Below, piece by piece: positions 12,701 to 20,960 of a stretch of 64,000 nucleotides of DNA; position 1 is the stretch's first letter, and each line of letters opens with the position of its first letter. The position numbers and the translations under genes are program-made. The stretch is from the NCBI GenBank assembly GCA_964017045.1, contig OZ024809.1, forward strand, positions 2,356,001-2,420,000, in the 5' to 3' direction. The stretch is from Omphiscola glabra (Eukaryota; Mollusca; Gastropoda; Lymnaeidae). The notes beneath the pieces were generated by a model. It did not search any database. It was given only the letters and a program-made list of their open reading frames with translations, and was not told the origin of the DNA.

Positions 12701-15700
12701 TTTCATAGCAGATAACAAAAACGTGAAGAAGGAAATAAAGGGACTCTTTTTTTTTTTTTTTTGAGTCCCAAGAAATTTTACAAGAATTATCTGACAGACT
12801 GATTATAAATCAAGTCTATATGGATCGTATTTGTAAATTCAAGTTTATCTTCAATGAAGCTTACAAAAGGATTTAAAATGTTGCGCAGAAAAGATCAAGA
12901 GCCCATGATCTAACCAGGTGCTGTCTCTTGAATATCCCAGGGCTCATCACCATCTGCACAGCTGTGGGCATAGCGGCCAACAAGTCCTTGACCCCCGGCA
13001 GCGAGTTCCTCCGGTTCTTCAAACAGGCACAAGACGTCATCTTTGTCATCATCAAGTGGCTGTTCTGGTAAGATTCGTCTACTCTAGCGGTTCTCAACCT
13101 GTGGATCGAGACCCCTTTGGGGGTCGAACGACCCTTTCACAGGGGTCGCCTAGGACCGTCAGAAAACACATCTACTCTACAATTATGGAGTAGCAACGAA
13201 AATAACTTTGTAGTTGGGGGTCGCCACAACATGAGGAACTGTATTACGGGGTCGCGGATTTAGAAAGGTTGAGAATCACTGGTCTACTCCATTAAACCAG
13301 TGATTCTCAACCCTTTTTGTACCTTGCCCCACCTAAGCCTTTCTAAAATTCGTATACCCCTCATTTATCATATACATAATTTTTAATATTCAAAAATTGG
13401 TTTGTTCACCTTAGAAACTTACATGATAGATTTTAGGAAGAAATCACTAGAAAATTGAGGAAGGGGGGGGGGGGTCGATCGACCCTTAAACTGGGGTTGC
13501 CTAAGATCATCGGAAGACACATATTTATGAAGAAGTAATTTTATGGTTGGGCACAGTGGCGTAGCGAGCTTAACTCGCGCCCGGGGCACAATACCTTTTT
13601 AGCGCCCCCAATACCTTTTTAGCGCCCCCCCCCTTATTCGAAAACCATACAATATATAGTAAAATATACCATTTGGCGCCCCTCTGTGAGTAGCGCCCGG
13701 GGCATGATGCCCCCCTTGCTCCCCCCTCACTACGCCACTGGTTGGGCATCACCACAACACGTGGAACTATATTAAAGGGTCACGGCATTAGAAAAGGTTG
13801 AGAACCAGTAATCTAACAGGTAGATTCAAGGATTGTCAAAACATTTAAAACAAGTAAATGAAATAAATATATAAACATGTTTTTGTATTGTTTGTGGGAT
13901 GGTGTTTATGGGTGATGTTCAGGGATGGTGTTTATTGGTGTTGTTTAGGGATTGTGTTTATGAGTGTCGCTCAGGGGCGGTGTTTTGGGAAGATGTAAAG
14001 AGGGGTGTTTAGGTGTGATTTTTAGGGATGGTGTTTAAGGCTTAAGAGTTGTGTTTAGGGTTAATGTTTAAGGGTGGGGTTTAGAGGATGGTGTTAAAGG
14101 GAAGTTTTTTTAGTGAGTGGTGTTTAACAGTGAATGTGAGCTCAGTCTTGTTTTTCTCCGGCAACTCGTAACTTTAAAAACGTAAAATACCCCTTCAATT
14201 ATGACTTTACACGCTGTTCATCCCTATGCTGTAATTCCTCATATGCAGTTACATTTTAAAATCAGGATATAGTATCAAGATTGCGGGCACCCCTCATCAC
14301 GTGAAAGCATGCATTAAATTCACAAGCTGAAAAAATCACTGAGACATTTTAGCGACAAATATGTTACAACGACGTGTTCAAAGGAGACCTAAGTTTGAGT
14401 GTGTGTATGTGCGAGTGTGTGTGTAGGTTTTCCTTGTCTAGCCTAACACGCCAACTGTAATACTGACTCCACAGGACGACTCCACTCGGCGTCACCAGTC
14501 TTATCGCCAAGTCCATTGCCAGTGTGGATGACATCGGTGAGGTATTCCGCACCCTGGGGCTCCTCGTGGGTGCCGTAGTTGTGGGACTCGCCATACACCT
14601 CTTCATCATCCTGCCGGCCATTTTGTTTTGCTTCACGCGCAGGAATCCCTACGTGTTCCTCATCACGTGTGCGCGCCCCTTCTTCATTGCCTTCGCCGCC
14701 ACCGCCACGTAAGTGCATCTTTGTATGTTTCAGCAATGCGCCTATGTTTTCTAGCTACTGTTGTTAGAGCAGCCAGTCTTATATGTTTCAGCAATGCGCC
14801 TGTGTTTTCTAGCTACTGTTTAATATGACCAAGTCGTCAGAGCAGCCAGTTTGTATGTTTCAAATACCAGGTTCACAAAAACTGTGGTTGTATTGTCGTA
14901 AGGAGACACATCTTTCGTCACTGCGTTACAAGAAGCAAACTTACTTTAAGCGAAGGAAGGGGGCTGTCCATTAATTATGTCAACAAATTTTTGGCGATTT
15001 TTACATTCCCCCCCCCCCTTCCCCCTTGTCAACAACTTGTCAAACTTCCAGAGACCCCCTCTATAAAATTACGTCAACATTTGATTACCCCCCCCCCCCC
15101 CAACCAAAATAAAAATAAAATGAAAAAAACAAAAACAACAAATTTTAAGTAGACTAGTTTACAACTACAACAAAAAAGTGAATAAAAGTAAAATGTTTAG
15201 AAAAAAAAGTTTAATAAATTTGTAACTTATGAAATTAAATTTATTTAAACAAGTAACATTGTTGACGTCAACTTTTCTTGACCTCCCCCCTCCCCCTTGT
15301 CAACAATTGTCAAACATTTTCAGACCCCCCCCCTCCCCCCTATTTTGTTGACATAATTAATGGACAGCCCCAAGGTCAAATGCCTAAGCAGTTTCCCCGT
15401 GCCTGCATTTGAGAAGCGAATGGGAATTTTATTTATAAAATTTATTTAGATCCCCACTATATGTCTTTCAAATTGGGGGAAAAAAAAAGAATGCTACTTT
15501 CCATGAATTCTCTAGTTTACCAAGACAATAATTACAATGACTGTGGAGCAGGTAGCTGGTAGCTGGTAGCTCGGCTCATGTTCTTTCATTTCATTTGCAA
15601 GTGTTACTTAATGAAGAAAATGAAAGAAAAATACTTTAAAAAATAGGAAGACAATAGTGCTGACACCAAAGCATTAAATAATTTCTTTTCCAGGTCAGTG

Positions 15701-17906
15701 GCGATGCCCGACATGTTGACGTCGGCAGACAGGAATAACGTTGACCACCAGGTCAGCGCGTTCGTGATCCCCATGTCCGTGACCCTGCATGCTGATGGAA
15801 GCGCCCTCTACATCGCCTCCAGCGTTCTCTTCTTGGCCCAGACTTCCGGCCTGGGGGTTGGAGTAGGTGATCTTGTTGTTACTGGGTAAGCTGAAGTTGA
15901 TTTATGTGTGAAACATTTGCCCTTCTTTAATGTATTTGAAATAGTGACATATGATAAATAAATAACAACAATTTGTGACATTAAGCTATTTTTGGCAAGT
16001 TTATATCTTGCCGCAACATGTGTCACAAAAGTTAGAAACACTCATAATGTATCGTCATAATTTTGTGACCCTTTCTCCCGCTCTCAGCTGGTTTAAGCAG
16101 TCATATCATTTAGGCAGTCATATCGTTTAGGCAGTCATATCGTTTAGACAGTCATATCGTTTAGGCAGTCATATCGTTTAGGCAGTCATATCGTTTAGAC
16201 AGTCAAATCGTTTAGACAGTCATATCGTTTAGGCAGTCATACACTTGCTCCATCCTGACAATTACAACGCATGAATCACTATTTTTGTTATTGCGTTGGC
16301 AGGTATATATCTTCCTTTTTTTTTACTACATACTATTAAATCTAGAGTATTATTACAATTTTTAAAAAAGTGGGAGAGACTGCATTCAGGTTAGATATAA
16401 GGAAATGAGCGAAACAAATTAAGGGAAAGACCCGAAAGAAGGCTTTTGGCCGACACGTTCGTTGTTTTGTTGCTTCATTTTATTCAAATTTTCCCATACT
16501 TCGTCTCGCTTATTTCCTTGAATTATTTAAAAGTATATTTTGAAGAGCAATCATGTCATTTCTAATGAATATGACGCAACCTATTCCCAAAATATAAGAG
16601 AGCTCGTGTGGTTGATTCCAAAAGTAAATCTGTACTAAATCCTCTCCTATTGGAATGATCTAATCTCTTCTCTCAATGTCCATTCTCTTGTCAGGGTTCT
16701 GACGTCAGTGCTGGCCCTCGCCATCCCGCCTGTGCCCAGCTCGTCCATCGTCACACTGGTCATCGTGTTGACCTCTTTGAACTACCCGCTCCACGGCGTC
16801 GCCCTCTTGTTTGCTGTCGAGTGGCTACTGTACGTGTACATGTTTTATGTCGATGTCAGTGTCGAGTGGCTACTGTACGTGTACATGTTTTATGTCGATG
16901 TCAGTGTCGAGTGGCTACTGTACGTGTACATGTTTTATGTCGATATCAGTGTCGAGTGGCTACTGTACGTGTACATGTTTTACGTTTATGTTAGTCAGAA
17001 GCAGTTCCAGTAAGTGTCCGAGACAGTGGGACATTTTAGAATGGAGCACGAGCAGAGATGAACAAATAACCATCGTGATGTTTTAGTTTTGGTTGATTTT
17101 GGCCACACCAACCAAGAGCCCCTACCCAAGATCCTACACCCAAGAGATACCACTCTAGAGACCCTACCCATGAGCCCTTACCCATGAGCTCCCACCCAGG
17201 TGCTCCCACCCTAGAGCCCCTAACCCAAGAGATACCACTCTAGAGACCCTACCCATGAGCCCTTACCCATGAGCTCCCACCCAGGTGCTCCCACCCTTGA
17301 TACCCTAACCCATGAGCTCCCACCCTAGAGCCCACACCCAAGAGATACTACTCTAGAGACCCCACCCATGAGCTCCAACTCTAGAGACCCCACCCATGAG
17401 CTCCAACCCTAGAGCCCCCTCCCAAAAGCCCCCACCGAAGAGCCCCCTCCCCCCGCTGCTGTCTACGATTTAAAACAACCAATATTCCATGGATACAAGT
17501 CTTAAGAAAATAATGTTAGAACGCATCCAGGCAACATATTACTCAACTCATTGTTCTGTTTTAGGAAGGGTAGAATTAAATTGTTCTAATCACTTGGGTC
17601 ACACACTATTTTGAAGAAAAGAATTGTGTATATCCACCCCCACCCCCCTTCCCTAGAATCCCGTAGTTAGCGACCGGCAATTATTCATCAAATAATACTT
17701 AAATGTATTGAAATTTGACTGATTTCAGTGACAGATGCAGATCTGGGGTCAACGCCGTCAGTCACGTCATGGTAGCTGCATATACTGGCGCCATCTGCGG
17801 CAAGGGAAAAGCACTACAAACAGAGCAGATTGTTGACTCGCCCACCAAGCAGGATGGGCAGACAACGGACGTGAAAGAGAACGGAGACGTTTCTGAGAGG
17901 TTGTGA
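512..17906 (+). CDS. SLC1-family amino-acid transporter (EAAT-like), complete, 11 exons
   Basis: Sodium-coupled plasma-membrane amino-acid transporter of the SLC1 (glutamate/neutral amino acid) family. Eleven exons (512-725, 1556-1630, 2882-3004, 3203-3281, 3844-3886, 11525-11648, 12941-13067, 14475-14708, 15694-15885, 16695-16829, 17729-17906) with GT-AG borders join in phase into 1524 bp, 507 residues plus stop, normal length for the family. Family marks: WLGLPGELFLRALK after helix 1, SDGMNILG at 213-220, the helix-7 motif as HADGS at 372-376 and the helix-8 motif DRCRSGVN from residue 450. The canonical NMDGT, the serine-rich HP1 tip and the helix-8 aspartate after the asparagine are all changed, so ion coupling and substrate are uncertain although the substrate-binding Asp450 and Arg453 remain. 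Start: first Met after a likely acceptor at 493-495; an in-frame Met at 455 lies upstream of that acceptor. Fold assignment very secure, substrate not. Confidence 0.93.
1098..1492. repeat. 28-bp minisatellite, about 14 copies
   Basis: Unit starts AAGGGATGTCTTGACCTGAA. In SLC1 intron 1, ending about 60 bp before exon 2. Accounts for open frames on both strands. Confidence 0.95.
1556..1630 (+). CDS. SLC1 exon 2
   Basis: Codes LPGELFLRALKATIVPLVIC and following residues, the conserved second-helix region of SLC1 proteins. Acceptor AG at 1554-1555, donor GTAAGT at 1631. Frame continues exactly from exon 1. Confidence 0.92.
1783..2131. repeat. 26-bp minisatellite, about 13 copies
   Basis: Unit includes GTCGTAGTGAGAGTGCACTG. 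In SLC1 intron 2. Confidence 0.95.
2246..2392. repeat. degenerate array of about 22 bp
   Basis: Repeated GTGTTCAATGNNGTACAGTG. In SLC1 intron 2. Confidence 0.75.
2672..2849. repeat. 35-bp minisatellite, 5 copies
   Basis: Unit includes AATTTATAACGAGTTACTAT. Ends about 30 bp before SLC1 exon 3. Confidence 0.9.
2882..3004 (+). CDS. SLC1 exon 3
   Basis: Codes TATLDPKSNGKIALIALLGF and the next helix ending IFKPG, matching the family's TGTASLD...G segment and helix 3. Acceptor AG at 2880-2881, donor GTACAG at 3005. Confidence 0.92.
3203..3281 (+). CDS. SLC1 exon 4
   Basis: Codes DPGNIAEGGDSFGTDLETQD and VFADLLR, the extracellular segment leading to the conserved D-x-LRN motif. Acceptor AG at 3201-3202, donor GTAAAA at 3282. 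Confidence 0.9.
3380..3525 (-). mobile_element. possible dispersed element ending in a GAT microsatellite
   Basis: Non-tandem, relatively GC-rich patch in the intron after SLC1 exon 4, with a GATGATGATGAT tail at one end as in many non-LTR elements. Family not recognised. Confidence 0.3.
3844..3886 (+). CDS. SLC1 exon 5 (43 bp)
   Basis: Codes the end of RNFFPDNVVSATISQ, equivalent to RNMFPENLV in vertebrate relatives. Acceptor CAG at 3841-3843. Donor GTAAGT at 3887 is the first of six near-copies spaced 30-31 bp, because an array starts inside this exon. Confidence 0.9.
3868..4045. repeat. 30-bp minisatellite carrying the SLC1 exon 5 donor, 6 copies
   Basis: The unit is the last 19 bp of exon 5 plus GTAAGTTAAGT. 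GT positions are 3887, 3918, 3948, 3978, 4008 (GTTAGT) and 4038. The first step is 31 bp, the rest 30. Confidence 0.93.
4196..4268. repeat. short array of TTAGGACAT/TTAGGACAG
   Basis: About eight copies of a 9-10-bp unit in SLC1 intron 5. Confidence 0.8.
4700..8975. repeat. 39/41-bp satellite, about 107 copies, with higher-order structure
   Basis: Unit includes GAGCTATGGAGAGACAAAGA then TATTAGACTKTTATTGATT. Left part mixes 39- and 41-bp variants; from about 7712 to 8790 nearly all units are 39 bp, which leaves 362-codon frames open on both strands. A block at 5313-5675 recurs at 5955-6317, exactly 642 bp away. Fills over half of SLC1 intron 5. Confidence 0.97.
9098..10045. repeat. 23-bp satellite, about 41 copies
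   Basis: Unit includes CACAACTTTGTTCTTTTGAC. Variants at the CTGT/CGGT and CACA/CGCA positions. SLC1 intron 5. Confidence 0.95.
10046..10469. other. intron sequence between arrays
   Basis: About 420 bp of non-repetitive sequence with a G-rich run near 10300-10325. No coding signal. Confidence 0.6.
10470..11362. repeat. 13-bp satellite, about 68 copies
   Basis: Unit ACATGTCACAATA, with ACATGTCGCAATA concentrated at the left. Three units make 39 bp, so frames stay open. SLC1 intron 5, ending about 160 bp before exon 6. Confidence 0.96.
11525..11648 (+). CDS. SLC1 exon 6
   Basis: Codes the variable extracellular stretch with two N-x-S/T sites (NSS, NAT) and ends with SDGMNILG, a strong family signature. 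Acceptor CAG at 11522-11524, donor GTAGGT at 11649. The preceding intron is 7.6 kb, mostly satellite. Confidence 0.94.
11650..11815. repeat. 36-bp array abutting the SLC1 exon 6 donor, 4 copies
   Basis: Unit starts TAGGTCAGCCTTGACCTTCA. The first copy begins at the second base of the intron. Confidence 0.85.
11816..12940. other. SLC1 intron 6, no repeat array
   Basis: Ordinary intron sequence with a poly-G run near 12184-12199, a poly-T run near 12749 and a C-rich patch. No coding or RNA gene seen. Confidence 0.55.
12941..13067 (+). CDS. SLC1 exon 7
   Basis: Codes LITICTAVGIAANKSLTPGS and the helix-5 region up to IKWLFW. Acceptor CAG at 12938-12940, donor GTAAGA at 13068. A hAT MITE is inserted only 17 bp after the donor. 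Confidence 0.93.
13085..13281. mobile_element. hAT MITE with CAGYGGTTCTCAACC-type ends
   Basis: Ends TAGCGGTTCTCAACC and GGTTGAGAATCACTG, flanked by the 8-bp target duplication GTCTACTC at 13077-13084 and 13282-13289. 197 bp, no coding capacity. Internal GACCCCTTTGGGGGTCGAA and GGGTCGC motifs match my memory of the SPIN-like group of hAT elements. Confidence 0.88.
13298..13810. mobile_element. second, decayed hAT element interrupted by a nested MITE
   Basis: Starts CAGTGATTCTCAACCC, ends near GGTTGAGAACCAGT. Inner sequence resembles the element at 13085 but is longer and diverged. Interrupted at 13554-13740. Confidence 0.7.
13554..13740. mobile_element. 187-bp hAT-like MITE nested in another hAT element
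   Basis: Ends CAGTGGCGTAGCGAG and (reverse) CAGTGGCGTAGTGAG. Perfect 8-bp target duplication GTTGGGCA at 13546-13553 and 13741-13748. Confidence 0.9.
13880..14115. repeat. degenerate GTGTTTAGGGATGGTGTTTA array
   Basis: Loose tandem repetition of a roughly 20-27-bp unit in SLC1 intron 7. Confidence 0.7.
14475..14708 (+). CDS. SLC1 exon 8
   Basis: Codes TTPLGVTSLIAKSIASVDDI through helix 6 to FFIAFAATAT, the entry to hairpin HP1. Matches the WYSPLGI...RNP...F pattern of EAATs. Acceptor CAG at 14472-14474, donor GTAAGT at 14709. Confidence 0.94.
14718..14868. repeat. about 72-bp duplication just after the SLC1 exon 8 donor
   Basis: Two and a bit copies sharing TATGTTTCAGCAATGCGCCT, beginning about 10 bp inside the intron. 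Confidence 0.85.
14960..15371. mobile_element. 412-bp MITE with 28-bp perfect inverted repeats
   Basis: Both ends read GGGGCTGTCCATTAATTATG inward for 28 bp without mismatch. Inside, C-rich blocks alternate with TTGTCAACAA-type motifs. Possible 3-bp duplication AAG. No ORF; superfamily not certain. Confidence 0.85.
15372..15690. other. SLC1 intron 8, no further feature
   Basis: Ordinary AT-rich intron, apart from a small AGGTAGCTGGTAGCTGG repeat near 15549. Confidence 0.6.
15694..15885 (+). CDS. SLC1 exon 9 (HP1 and helix 7)
   Basis: Codes residues 340-403. The HP1 tip reads TSVAMPDM where relatives have SSAGTLP, and helix 7 reads HADGSALY where relatives have NMDGTALY. FVIP and FLAQ flank these as expected. 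Acceptor CAG at 15691-15693, donor GTAAGC at 15886. Confidence 0.93.
16088..16248. repeat. 17-bp minisatellite, about 9 copies
   Basis: Unit CAGTCATATCGTTTAGG. SLC1 intron 9. Confidence 0.93.
16249..16694. other. SLC1 intron 9, right part
   Basis: AT-rich sequence without repeat array or coding signal up to the exon 10 acceptor. Confidence 0.55.
16695..16829 (+). CDS. SLC1 exon 10 (HP2 and start of helix 8)
   Basis: Codes GVLTSVLALAIPPVPSSSIV through HP2 to FAVEWLL, equivalent to AVDWLL in EAATs. Acceptor CAG at 16692-16694. The first donor, GTACGT at 16830, restores the family alignment; three more identical donors follow at 45-bp steps (16875, 16920, 16965), all in frame. Confidence 0.9.
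16816..16998. repeat. 45-bp array carrying the SLC1 exon 10 end and donor, 4 copies
   Basis: Unit starts GTCGAGTGGCTACTGTACGT. Donors at 16830, 16875, 16920 and 16965. The frame is open through all copies. Each unit codes YVYMFYVDVSVEWLL before rejoining exon 11. Confidence 0.96.
17108..17450. repeat. degenerate ACCCATGAGCTCCCACCC array
   Basis: C-rich tandem repeats of mixed length in SLC1 intron 10, with a larger duplicated block of about 110 bp near 17130-17300. Confidence 0.85.
17729..17906 (+). CDS. SLC1 exon 11 (last)
   Basis: Codes DRCRSGVNAVSHVMVAAYTG, the substrate-binding part of helix 8, then a polar cytoplasmic tail of about 35 residues and TGA at 17904-17906. Acceptor CAG at 17726-17728. 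Confidence 0.92.
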
Positions 17907-18104
17907 TCAGAGGCGTAACTGGAACCTTGACCAGGCGCCAGGGGCGTGGTAAAAATAGCTTTGGGGAGGGGGTCAGTTCCGATGGAGCTATATAAAAAAA
18001 GACTGGTTAACCCCATCTCCCATGACGTCACAATCATTTTTGATTTATAGCCCACCTAAGGAAAAGATATGGAATCAGTGGAGATGACAAACGAAAGAGA
18101 AGGC
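17907..18104. other. SLC1 3' flank with possible MITE remnant
   Basis: 17911-17965 contains AGAGGCGTAACTGG and GGCGCCAGGGGCG, resembling the end of CAGTGGCGTAGC-type elements. Weak. Confidence 0.35.
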
Positions 18105-18290
18105 CAGTGGAACAAATGACAAATTGAGAAAAAAGGACAAATGGAAGAAAAGACAAATGGAAGAAGTAACAAATGAAAGAAGTAACAAATGGAAGACTGA
18201 TGGGAAAAGAGAAACATTGAATATATGACAAATGGAAGAAAAGACAAATAGAAGAAATGGCAAATGGAAGAAATGAGATACGGGACAAAA
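18105..18290. repeat. degenerate AAATGGAAGAA array
   Basis: Purine-rich repeats of roughly 11-16 bp. Confidence 0.8.
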
Positions 18291-18291
18291 G

Positions 18292-18515
18292 ACAATAGGA
18301 CAGGACTTGTACGGGCCAAAATAGGACAGGACTTGTGCGGGACAAAATAGGACAGGACTTGTGCGGGACAAAATAGGACAGGACTTGTGCGGGACAAAAT
18401 AGGACAGGACTTGTGCGGGCCAAAATAGGACAGGACTTGTGCGGGCCAAAATAGGACAGGACTTGTGCGGGACAAAATAGGACAGGACTTGTGCGGGACA
18501 AAAGACAATAGGACA
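18292..18515. repeat. 26-bp minisatellite, about 8 copies
   Basis: Unit includes ATAGGACAGGACTTGTGCGG. Probably in the SLC1 3' UTR. Confidence 0.93.
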
Positions 18516-18534
18516 GGGGGAAAGCTATAAAGAA

Positions 18535-18540
18535 AATAAA
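18535..18540 (+). promoter_or_regulatory. candidate poly(A) signal of the SLC1 gene
   Basis: AATAAA 0.63 kb after the SLC1 stop. If used, the 26-bp array at 18292-18515 would be in the 3' UTR. Confidence 0.35.
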
Positions 18541-18654
18541 GAAATATTTGTTACTTCGCTGGCCACAAAGTGGGTGCTGGTGAGCCGCATGCGGCCTGCG
18601 AGCTGTATGTTGTGCAGGCCTGGTCTAGCGGATGCCATTGATTTCAATCTGCGT

Positions 18655-19142
18655 GCTATGTCTGATACGCGTCGTGCCAAGACTGGCACGTGTGGTGCCA
18701 TGTCTGATACGTGTTATGCAAAGACTGGCACGTGTGGTGCCATGTCTGATACGTGTCGTGCCAAGACTGGCACGTGTGGTGCAATGTCTGATACGTGTCG
18801 TTCCAAGACTGGCACGTGTGGTGCCATGTCCGATACCTGTCGTGCCAAGACTGGCACGTGTGGTGCCATATCTGATACGCGTCTTGCCAAGACTGGCACG
18901 TTGTGTGTCATGTCCGATACGTGTCGTGCCAAGACTGGCACGTGTGGTGCCATGTCTTAAAGTGTCGTGCCAAGACTGGCACGCGTGGTGCCATGTCTGA
19001 TACGTGTCGTGCCAAGACTGGCACTTGTGGTGCCATGTCTGATACGCGTTGTGCCAAGACTGGCACGTGTGGTGCCATGTCTGATACGCGTCGTGCCAAG
19101 ACTGGCACGTGTGGTGCCATGTCTGATATGTGTCGTGCAGGT
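18655..19142. repeat. 42-bp minisatellite with internal hairpin, about 11-12 copies
   Basis: Unit includes GTGCCAAGACTGGCACGTGT and GTGCCATGTCTGATACG. GTGCCAAGACTGGCAC is an inverted repeat with 6-bp arms. GC-rich and CpG-bearing, unlike its AT-rich surroundings. 42 bp is 14 codons, so several frames stay open. Confidence 0.95.
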
Positions 19143-19974
19143 TGAAGACTCTTGATTTATAACATCTTGTTAAATTACAACAAAATGTGTTTTATTTTTA
19201 AAATACACAAATTAAAGCTGATGCAGCGAAAAAAAAAAGCAAGTTCACACGAGACCAAAGTAAAAAAAAAAAAAAAAAATTCTATCTAAACCAATATTTT
19301 TTATTCGCATTATATTTTTTTTTAAAACTTACTGTCATAAATATTTTTGTGAACTATTGGAAGCTTGCATGTAACTTTGTGTTCAATAAGTGTGTGCATT
19401 CCTAAATGTTGCATTAATGTTAACATTCCTAATTTTTTTTTTATTAATGTGTACATTCCAAAAAGTTTCATTAATATGTACATTCCTAAAGGTTGTTTTA
19501 ATATGTACATTTCGAAAGGTTGTATAAATCTGTATATTCCAGGTTTTATCAATGTGTATACAACAAAATTTGCATAAATATATTTCAATCATTATTTGTG
19601 TTGGCAACACAATGTTCGTTTCCCATAGTAGGGATGAGGACTGCTATTCGTTTTTAATGAAGTATTCACATCTGTTTTAAACATGTTTCAATTTCTCCTT
19701 TAATGACAGAGGCTAAAAGAGCCACTCTTATTCTTGAGGCCTTGAGTTTAACATCAGGTCTCAAAGTCAGTTGGAGGGCTGATTTCGAACATTGCAACGG
19801 ATTTTTCTTGGCAACTCTAGTTTTTAAGATATTGTGGACTTGAACTTATTAAAACAATTAAATAAAATAGTTCGCTCTATTAAATAAGCCTTATAAGAAA
19901 TCTCTCGCAGAATCAGAATAACGTTAAAAACAACAACAATATGTGCCAGTGGGGAAATACGTGTGTTCCATGTC
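19143..19974. other. intergenic, AT-rich, with degenerate repeat
   Basis: 19390-19575 has about seven diverged copies of TTAATGTGTACATTCCTAAA. The rest shows no gene. Confidence 0.65.
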
Positions 19975-20172
19975 CCGCCATTTTGTGTGTATTTAAGGTA
20001 CCGCCATTTTGTGTGTATTTTAAGTACCGCGATTTTGTGTGTATTTAAAGTACCGTCATTTTGTGTGTATTTAAAGTACCGTCATTTTGTGTGTATTTAA
20101 AGTACCACCATTTTGTGTGTATTTAAAGTACCGCCATTTTGTGTGTATTTAAAGTACCGTCATTTTGTTTGG
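19975..20172. repeat. 26-bp minisatellite, about 8 copies
   Basis: Unit includes CCGCCATTTTGTGTGTATTT. Confidence 0.93.
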
Positions 20173-20544
20173 TAAATAAAATAAAGATTTTTGGCTATTT
20201 CCATTTTAGAATACGCACTGGTATACAATTATTAAATCCAAATGACAAAATCGACTTTGTTCTGCTTTATTTTCTAAATATGAGCCAAATACTTAGATAA
20301 CAAATCAAGATCTATTAGGCGTATATTTTAATTTCTAAATCTTCTCAGACTGATCTGTTGATAAAACGGCTGCAAATAGGTTTTATTTTCATGTACAGAA
20401 ATGTGAGTTTCATAAAAAAAGTCAACACGCGTATGTTATTTGGTACCAAGCATGGAGCTCAAGATATTCTAAGGTCTCAACATATTGCACGCAAAACTTA
20501 TTTTCTCCCGTCCACAAATCCTTACTTCTGGGGTTTAATTACTT

Positions 20545-20960
20545 TTAGTAGTAGTTTTATATAGCGCGGTACCACAACCTAGGGCTGGGCTCACCACGCT
20601 GTACATACCATTTAACAAACATAATCATGAACTTAAAAATTAACACAGGGCCTACATTAATTAAATAAAACAAAACACATTTATATTCACTCCATCCATT
20701 CCATAACTATTTACATGTGACGCCATGGACGGCAACAAGCAGCATCGTTTATCGGTCTGAGGGGGGAATCGGTCAGTATAGTAGAGTTTAAAGAGATGTG
20801 TTTGAGTGCAGTTTTGAAGGCTGTAATGGTCGTTATATTGCGGATGTGTAGTGGAAGAGAATTCCATTGTTTGGGGGCAGAAAAAGAGAACGATCATTCA
20901 CCATATGTTTTTGTGCGAGTCTTGGGGAGTGAAGCTGTCGAAGGGGTGAATAGACAGAGA
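20545..20960 (-). mobile_element. possible dispersed repeat with GCGCTATATAAA-type end
   Basis: 20550-20610, read on the minus strand, gives TGTACAGCGTGGTGAGC and then GCGCTATATAAA, like the 3' tails of some invertebrate retroposons. 20790-20960 is GC-richer with an 80-codon open frame. No family recognised. Confidence 0.35.
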
